A stretch of 64,000 nucleotides of DNA, from NCBI RefSeq assembly GCF_040782645.1, contig NZ_CP160403.1, positions 5,429,001-5,493,000 on the forward strand, written 5' to 3'. A program made the position numbers and the translations under genes. Below, piece by piece: positions 59,315 to 64,000 of this stretch (position 1 is its first letter; every line of letters begins with the position of its first letter). The notes beneath the pieces are model-generated. The model had not been told where the DNA came from and made no database searches. It worked only from the letters and a program-made list of their open reading frames with translations. This DNA comes from Streptomyces sp. HUAS ZL42 (GTDB lineage: Bacteria; Actinomycetota; Actinomycetes; Streptomycetales; Streptomycetaceae).

Positions 59315-59656
59315 TCAGGCCTTCTTGTCGACGACCTTCATGTTGTACGGGAAACCGGAGGAGCCGCAGTTGAGCGTTGCCGCCTTCTCCACGCCGCGGG
59401 TGCGGTAACCGGGAGTGCCCTTGTAGGGGCCCCGCGCGCCACCCGGTCCACCGCACCAGGCCTCGACGTTCCACGTGCCGTTGCCCGAGCTGCACCAGCC
59501 CACGGCCACATGCTCGTTCGTATGCGACACGTACGCACTGCAGCCGGACGGCCCGACAGCCGCATGCGCCGACGGCGCTACGCCGAACGTCACGCCCGCG
59601 GCCAGGAAACCTATCGCCGAAGCGGTAGTTCCGAACTTCTTGAGTGTGCTGGTCAT
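59315..59656 (-). CDS. small secreted Cys-containing protein
   Basis: A 113-residue protein with a clear Sec signal peptide (about 1-33, cleavage after AHA). The mature part, about 80 residues, has four Cys (GCSAY, GWCSS, AWCGG, NCGSS), aromatic- and Gly-rich segments and a Lys-rich end. Likely an extracellular protein with two disulfides, like Streptomyces inhibitor or lectin-like small domains; no family recognised. GGGAGGG lies just three bases before the ATG, shorter than ideal. Confidence 0.78.
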   Translation of the reverse strand: MTSTLKKFGTTASAIGFLAAGVTFGVAPSAHAAVGPSGCSAYVSHTNEHVAVGWCSSGNGTWNVEAWCGGPGGARGPYKGTPGYRTRGVEKAATLNCGSSGFPYNMKVVDKKA

Positions 59657-59856
59657 GCACCCTCCCCGTCTTAACGATCTTCCAACCCGTGAGAACTTAG
59701 TCGGACACGTGTACGAGCGCGTCCTACCGAAGGATGAACAGAACAGGGCACCTGTTGGTGTATCGATCACTGGAACGTGTGCTCCGCGCATGTACTCGGC
59801 CAGAGCTGAGTACTTCCGCTCTGGTCGCTGATCCGGTGAGCCGCGACGCTTGGGAC

Positions 59857-60261
59857 ATGCGCCAAGGACTGATGAAACCCGTTCCCCAGCTGTTGCCGAT
59901 CCTCGTGCTGGCTGGGATGTCACTAGCGGCATGGGCGGCCTGGCTGGGCTGGGACCAGCAGCGTGACGTGCACCCTGACGGTACGACGACCGGCCCGTAC
60001 GAGGCTTGGCAGGTGATCGGCCTGGGGCTGACCCTGCTGATACCGGTGTACTGGGCGGCATCCCGACGCCACGTCGCAGGCGCTGTGCTCGGCAGCACGG
60101 CAGGCCTGACCATTGCCGCCTACTACGACTGGTCGGACGATGCCAGCGGCCTCTTCATGGTCGGCGTGGGGATGGTCATGATGGGAACCCTCGTCGTGAC
60201 CGCCGGCGTCACCGCAGTGATCGCCGCTGCGAAACGAGACGGACGACGCGCCGGAGCTTGA
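59857..60261 (+). CDS. small integral membrane protein of unknown function
   Basis: About 134 residues with four hydrophobic helices (PQLLPILVLAGMSLAAWAAW, WQVIGLGLTLLIPVYWA, HVAGAVLGSTAGLTIAAYY, LFMVGVGMVMMGTLVVTAGV) and a short basic tail. No family recognised. The start is uncertain: ATG 59857, ATG 59872 (AAGGA closer) or 59734. Divergent from the secreted protein. Confidence 0.65.
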   Translation: MRQGLMKPVPQLLPILVLAGMSLAAWAAWLGWDQQRDVHPDGTTTGPYEAWQVIGLGLTLLIPVYWAASRRHVAGAVLGSTAGLTIAAYYDWSDDASGLFMVGVGMVMMGTLVVTAGVTAVIAAAKRDGRRAGA

Positions 60262-60368
60262 CGGCACGTACGATCCGGCCGCTCGACCAGCCCGGTCCGA
60301 GGTGACCCTCGGTCCACCTCACCTTTCCGGTCAGTAAAGTCGACTGCACCGTGCGAGGGGGGAAGGCA

Positions 60369-60923
60369 GTGGGCACCTACCAGCAGACCGTCGTGGACCT
60401 GGACGCCTCAGCTGAGGAGGCGGTTGCGTGGGGCCGGCGCGGCAGGAACTGGCTGGAGGCGGAAGGGTACGTCCGCCCGGTGCAGTGGCGGGACGGTGTG
60501 GTGCATCTGGCCGGGCCGCGCTGGCGAGAGGCCGTCGACCTGGTTCCCTGGGACTGGCGTGCCCGGATCAAGGAGTTGGAGGAGGAGCCCGGCGACGAGC
60601 TGCGGGTCGTTACGGGTCGTACGGTCTTCTGCGGCGGCCAGGGCGATTCCCCTTCCGCGATCTGCCCCCGCTGCCGGAACGCCACCTCCACCTGGTCCAG
60701 CGCGGCCATCGACACGTGGTACACCACGGGCGCCGCTGATCTCGACTGCCCGGCTTGCGCCCATCGCACGCCGCTTCCCGACTGGGAGTGGACCAGCGAC
60801 TACTTCGCCTTCGCCCACGTAGGCTTCCGGTTCGACGACTGGCCACCCCTTCACCCGCACTTCACAGCCCTCTTCGGACGCGCGCTGGGCCACCGCATCC
60901 GAGTGGTCGCGGGGAAGATGTGA
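60369..60923 (+). CDS. zinc-ribbon-containing protein of unknown function
   Basis: A 184-residue soluble protein with two CxxC pairs (ICPRCRN and DCPACAH, about 35 residues apart), suggesting one structural zinc site. The flanks are Trp-rich (DWRARIKELEEEP, DWEWTSDYFAFAHVGFRFDDWPP). The GTG at 60369 follows a GGGGGGAAGG site. I have seen similar hypothetical proteins in Streptomyces but no function is assigned. Confidence 0.72.
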   Translation: MGTYQQTVVDLDASAEEAVAWGRRGRNWLEAEGYVRPVQWRDGVVHLAGPRWREAVDLVPWDWRARIKELEEEPGDELRVVTGRTVFCGGQGDSPSAICPRCRNATSTWSSAAIDTWYTTGAADLDCPACAHRTPLPDWEWTSDYFAFAHVGFRFDDWPPLHPHFTALFGRALGHRIRVVAGKM

Positions 60924-61059
60924 ACTGTTCCAGGCGGAAGCGTACGGGACCAGCGGCGCAGGGAAGGGGCCATTCGGCCCTTATGCAGGACGGTCGGCTG
61001 AAGTAACGATCAACGTGAAGGCAAGATTCCTGATCCACCGTCCGAACGGGGGTGTGATC

Positions 61060-61542
61060 ATGAACAGGACCAGCGGCGCGCTTACGCCTGCTCAAGACAC
61101 CTCCTGGCGTTATTTCGGTCGGCACTACCTCGAGATGGTGGCGGCGATGCTGGTGGGCATGGCCGTTCTGGGACCGGTTTGGAGACTGACCTTCTCCCTT
61201 CTCGGACTCTCCGACCTGCGCAACTATTCCGAACTGGTCGCCATCGCGATGGCCACCAATATGACGATCGGAATGTCGGTGTGGATGCGTCATCGGGGTC
61301 ACGGTTGGGCGAGTATCGGAGAGATGGCCGTTGCGATGTACCTGCCCTTCGTGGTCTTGTTCGGCCCGTACTGGGCGGGACTGATGTCCGGCGCAACGAT
61401 GCTGTTCCTCGGGCACATCCTGATGCTCCCGTGCATGTTCGTCATCATGCTGCGCCGGCGTGACGAGTACGCCCAGAACCATCGGCGTCACGGCCGTCAT
61501 CGGGCCCCTGACCAAGAGCCGTCCGAACGACTGGCAGCTTGA
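61060..61542 (+). CDS. small membrane protein of unknown function
   Basis: A 160-residue protein with four hydrophobic helices (YLEMVAAMLVGMAVLGPVW, YSELVAIAMATNMTIGMSVW, MAVAMYLPFVVLFGPYWAG, MLFLGHILMLPCMFVIML) and a basic His/Arg-rich tail. A conserved-looking MRHRGHGW loop is present. GGGGG lies seven bases before ATG 61060. Convergent with the LCP gene; a long hairpin separates them. Confidence 0.75.
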   Translation: MNRTSGALTPAQDTSWRYFGRHYLEMVAAMLVGMAVLGPVWRLTFSLLGLSDLRNYSELVAIAMATNMTIGMSVWMRHRGHGWASIGEMAVAMYLPFVVLFGPYWAGLMSGATMLFLGHILMLPCMFVIMLRRRDEYAQNHRRHGRHRAPDQEPSERLAA

Positions 61543-61557
61543 GTTCTGCCGCCATGG

Positions 61558-61599
61558 GACGGGCCGGGCCTGGAGGAAATCCTCCAGGCCCGGCCCGTC
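61558..61599. terminator. long bidirectional terminator hairpin
   Basis: A 20-base arm (61558-61577) is perfectly complementary to 61580-61599, with two central bases. It separates the convergent membrane protein and LCP genes. The strongest terminator in the window. Confidence 0.85.
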
Positions 61600-61601
61600 A
61601 C

Positions 61602-61636
61602 GCTGGGCCCGGCAGAATTCGAACCCGCGACACCCG
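61602..61636 (-). other. tRNA 3'-end-like segment
   Basis: On the minus strand the segment carries GCGGG-TTCGAAT-TCTGC, a 5-bp T-stem (two G-U pairs) with a perfect T-loop, followed by CGGGCCC-A, like an acceptor 3' arm. No 5' half is present; the expected position falls in the LCP gene. Possible remnant of an integration site. Confidence 0.4.
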
Positions 61637-61641
61637 CCCGG

Positions 61642-62829
61642 TCAGCCCTTCTCCTCGATGCTCACCGGCCGGTCGTTCCTCAACTCGGTGAAGAGCTTCT
61701 TCGCCTTCGCCGCGTCCCACTTCACGGCGCTGCCCCTTGACGTGTCGACTCCGAGGGTGGCCACGGGAACGTTGAGCTGCCTGCCGTCTCCGGACGAAAC
61801 GCTCCGCATCGCCCGGAACAGCGAGACGAGCGTGCGCAGGTCCGTGTCCTTGTCCACCACGAGGGTGTTCAGCGCCGCGTCGAGCAGGGGATACGTCCGG
61901 AACGGATTGAGCGCGGTGCCCGGTGCGGCGGCCTTGTGGGCGAGTGCGGCCAGGAACTTCTGCTGGTTCCTGCTGCGCCCCAGGTCGCCCTGGGCCTCCT
62001 GGTGACGCTGGCGGACGAACGCGAGCGCCTGGGCGCCGTCCAGGGTGTGACAGCCCTTCGTCAGGTCGAGACCCGACTTCTTGTCCCGGACGTTCCGGTC
62101 CACGCACATGTCCACGCCACCGACGGCGTTCACGACACCGACGAAGCCGCCGAAGCCGATCTCCGCGTAGTGGTCGATGCGGATGCCCGTGTTGAGCTCG
62201 ACGGTCCGTACGAGCAGCCGGGCGCCGCCCAGGGAGTAGGCCGCGTTCAGCTTGTTCTTCTCCCGGCGGTGCCACTTGCCGGTGTCGGGGTCGAGGTACG
62301 ACGGGAGGGTCACCCACGAGTCGCGCGGCAGGCTCACCATCGTGGTGCCGTGGGCGCCGGTGTGCAGGAGCATCATCGAGTCGGTTCGGCCGCCGCCGCC
62401 ACCGCCGGCGTGCAGATCCTTCTTGGCCTCCTCGGACAGGCCGTCACGGCTGTCGGAGCCCACGATGAGGTACGTGGTCCCCTTCCCCTGCGGCGGACGG
62501 TCGCCGACGTCGCCGAGGTCGACCGCCCGGTCGAGTTCGAAGTCGGCCCAGGCGTAGGTGCCGCCGCCGGCGAGGAGCAGCGCGCACAGCAGCATCACCA
62601 GCAGACGGGCGATCCGGCGGCGCCGGGTGGGGCGCACCCAGGGCGGTCTGGTCCTGGCGGGCCGGTCGCCTCCCGCGTACCCCGGGGCGGGGCCATACGT
62701 GTCCGACGGCTGCTGCGGGGGCGTCTGAAGCGGAAAGGTCTCCCGTTCCCACTCGTCCCCCGTGATGACCTGCCCCGTGATCACGCGAGGGGTCCGCGCC
62801 CCTTTGTTGTGCCGGTGCCGCTCACTCAT
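61642..62829 (-). CDS. LytR/CpsA/Psr (LCP) family cell-wall glycopolymer ligase
   Basis: A 395-residue protein: cytoplasmic Pro-rich tail, one membrane helix (about 72-95; RRRRIARLLVMLLCALLLAGG) and the LCP domain with TTYLIVGSDSRDG, GGRTDSMMLLH, VSLPRDSWV, NKLNAAYSLGG and ALAFVRQRHQEAQGDLGRSR (conserved Arg residues that bind the polyprenyl phosphate). LCP proteins transfer teichoic-acid-like or other glycopolymers to peptidoglycan. It follows the glycosyltransferase gene by 19 bases, suggesting they make and attach the same polymer. Confidence 0.95.
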   Translation of the reverse strand: MSERHRHNKGARTPRVITGQVITGDEWERETFPLQTPPQQPSDTYGPAPGYAGGDRPARTRPPWVRPTRRRRIARLLVMLLCALLLAGGGTYAWADFELDRAVDLGDVGDRPPQGKGTTYLIVGSDSRDGLSEEAKKDLHAGGGGGGRTDSMMLLHTGAHGTTMVSLPRDSWVTLPSYLDPDTGKWHRREKNKLNAAYSLGGARLLVRTVELNTGIRIDHYAEIGFGGFVGVVNAVGGVDMCVDRNVRDKKSGLDLTKGCHTLDGAQALAFVRQRHQEAQGDLGRSRNQQKFLAALAHKAAAPGTALNPFRTYPLLDAALNTLVVDKDTDLRTLVSLFRAMRSVSSGDGRQLNVPVATLGVDTSRGSAVKWDAAKAKKLFTELRNDRPVSIEEKG

Positions 62830-62848
62830 GGGCCGAACCACTCCCTGA

Positions 62849-64000
62849 TCACCTCGACGACAGCTCCCGTGGGGCGGTCGGCTGTCTGAGCTGCTGGTCG
62901 GCGGCCGTACCGGAGCGCTGCATGCGGTGCCACTTCAGCCGGGTGCCGCCCAGGAAGGCGAACACGGACTGGATGACGACCAGATACATCAGCTGCCGGT
63001 AGACGAAGATCTGGAACGGCATCGACCACAGGGCCCGCAGCTTCTCCCCGTCGAGCCTCAACGCGTAGCCGGCGCAGATCAGTTGGATGACGAGGAAGGC
63101 AAGCCATATCCCGAGCGACTGCACGGGATCGCTGAAGAGCGCCCCGTACAGCGCGAACAGGTCGATGACCGGGGCGATCAGCGGCAGGCACACCTGAAAG
63201 AGCGTCAGGTATGTCAGTCCCCGGCGTGCGAAGCGTCCGGCAGTGCCCACTTCGAGGACGGCTCCGCGGTGCTTCCACATCGCCTGGAGCGTGCCGTAGC
63301 ACCAGCGATAGCGCTGTCGCCACAACTGCCGCAGCGAGGTGGGCACTTCGGTCCAGGCGATGGCCGACTCCTCGTAGACCACCCGCCAGCCGGCCCGCCA
63401 CAGGGCCATCGTGAGGTCGGTGTCCTCGGCGAGGGTGTCCTCGCTGACCCCACCGACGCCCATCAGCGCGTCCCGGCGGAAGGCGCCGATGGCGCCCGGA
63501 ACCGTCGGCATGCACTCCAGCACCTCGAACATCCGCCGGTCGAGGTTGAAGCCGAAGACGTACTCCAGATGCTGCCATCTGCCAAGGAGCCCGCGCCGGT
63601 TGCCGACCTTGGTGTTGCCGCTGACGGCGCCGACGGCCGGGTGCGCGAGCGGCTGGATGAGCCGGTACAGGGCGTCGGGCTCGAAGACGGTGTCGGCGTC
63701 GACCATCACGACCACGTCGTACGAGGCCTGCGCCAGGCCCGTGTTGAGGGCGGCCGCCTTGCCCGAGTTGGGCTGCCGGATCACCCGCACCCGGGGGTCG
63801 TCGATCCACGTCGCGAGGTCCGCCGTCTGATCCGTCGACCCGTCGTCGATCACGATGACCTCGAGATACGGGTGCGTGGACGCGAGCAGCGAGTGGACCG
63901 TGGACTCGATGCCGGCCTCTTCGTTGTACGCCGGTACGAGCACCGTCACGGGGGCGTTGACCTCCCGCAGCCAGGGCGCGCCCGGGCGCAAGCGGGTCAG
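62849..64000 (-). CDS. glycosyltransferase family 2, N-terminus outside window
   Basis: At least 384 residues; the frame stays open to the right edge. GT2 core VTVLVPAYNEEAGIESTV, VIDDGSTDQT, MVDADTVFEPDAL (DxD), SEDTLAEDTDLTMAL (catalytic Asp) and LWRQRYRWCYG (QxxRW), then four C-terminal helices. It is a processive beta-glycan synthase like PgaC/IcaA. Many Streptomyces members are fused to an N-terminal polysaccharide deacetylase; that part would lie beyond the window. LCP gene follows on the same strand. Confidence 0.9.
   Translation of the reverse strand: MTRLRPGAPWLREVNAPVTVLVPAYNEEAGIESTVHSLLASTHPYLEVIVIDDGSTDQTADLATWIDDPRVRVIRQPNSGKAAALNTGLAQASYDVVVMVDADTVFEPDALYRLIQPLAHPAVGAVSGNTKVGNRRGLLGRWQHLEYVFGFNLDRRMFEVLECMPTVPGAIGAFRRDALMGVGGVSEDTLAEDTDLTMALWRAGWRVVYEESAIAWTEVPTSLRQLWRQRYRWCYGTLQAMWKHRGAVLEVGTAGRFARRGLTYLTLFQVCLPLIAPVIDLFALYGALFSDPVQSLGIWLAFLVIQLICAGYALRLDGEKLRALWSMPFQIFVYRQLMYLVVIQSVFAFLGGTRLKWHRMQRSGTAADQQLRQPTAPRELSSR

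Noticed and set aside
61602..61690. complete tRNA gene on the minus strand
   Set aside because: Only a T-arm and 3' acceptor-like part exist; no matching 5' acceptor, D-arm or anticodon arm is found and the region runs into the LCP coding sequence.

Overview
The window is high-GC actinobacterial DNA and almost certainly Streptomyces. Nearly every codon ends in G or C, GTG/TTG starts are common, many adjacent genes overlap by the GTGA/ATGA arrangement, and several genes are Streptomyces markers: afsK, afsR and afsS (the pleiotropic antibiotic-regulation cascade), fbiC (coenzyme F420 synthesis), XRE-DUF5753/DUF397 pairs and a GPP34 protein. I place it close to the S. coelicolor SCO442x-SCO444x chromosomal segment from memory of gene content; this was not checked by alignment.

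Layout. 1-3.3 kb: end of an acyl-CoA dehydrogenase gene, a deazaflavin-dependent reductase, a LysE exporter with a divergent Lrp/AsnC regulator, and a TetR regulator. 3.3-7.3 kb: a two-domain VOC protein, afsK and a secreted Ser/Asp-rich protein. 7.3-11.3 kb: first catabolic block (enoyl-CoA hydratase, DUF35 protein and thiolase-like protein, divergent from a FadD-type ligase). 11.4-15.05 kb: afsS and afsR. 15.2-23.1 kb: second catabolic block (amidohydrolase, two luciferase-like oxidoreductases, SDR, D-aminoacylase-type amidohydrolase, aldehyde dehydrogenase, F420-type reductase). 23.2-29.1 kb: EEP nuclease, PHP/CehA metallohydrolase, fbiC and an L,D-transpeptidase-like protein without its catalytic residues. 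29.4-33.2 kb: NUDIX hydrolase, an XRE/DUF397/ATPase regulatory trio and small regulatory or accessory genes. 33.3-38.2 kb: ADP-ribosylglycohydrolase, sodium:solute symporter, and an SDR divergent from a conserved protein of unknown function. 38.2-45.6 kb: multi-membrane-span protein, D-Ala-D-Ala carboxypeptidase with a long acidic repeat tail, GPP34 protein and a second XRE/DUF397 pair. 46-48.5 kb: MerR regulator, glutathione peroxidase, and two divergent truncated genes (ArsR and MFS). 48.7-56.5 kb: small membrane peptide plus glycosyltransferase 2, hydrolase, Ro60/TROVE protein, FemAB-like acyltransferase, SRPBCC proteins and a sulfite-oxidase-type molybdoenzyme. 56.5-58.5 kb: a graspetide RiPP locus (tgmA, tgmB) with an AbiEii-like gene. 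58.6-59.1 kb: gene debris. 59.3-64 kb: small secreted and membrane proteins, an LCP-family ligase and a glycosyltransferase running off the window.

The strongest non-gene signal is a perfect inverted repeat, CTGAC-N5-GTCAG, found six times, always at the promoters of the CoA/F420-type catabolic genes (9668, 9695, 15235, 18201, 18263, 37279). A one-mismatch copy sits over the start codon of the TetR gene at 3158. Random expectation in 64 kb is well under one, so this looks like one TetR-controlled regulon that encloses afsR/afsS. Enzyme content (acyl-CoA dehydrogenase, FadD, enoyl-CoA hydratase, DUF35/thiolase-like aldolase pair, luciferase-like and deazaflavin-type oxidoreductases, SDRs) suggests degradation of a lipid- or steroid-like carboxylic acid; the substrate cannot be read from sequence. 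fbiC close by would supply the F420 that several of these enzymes probably use.
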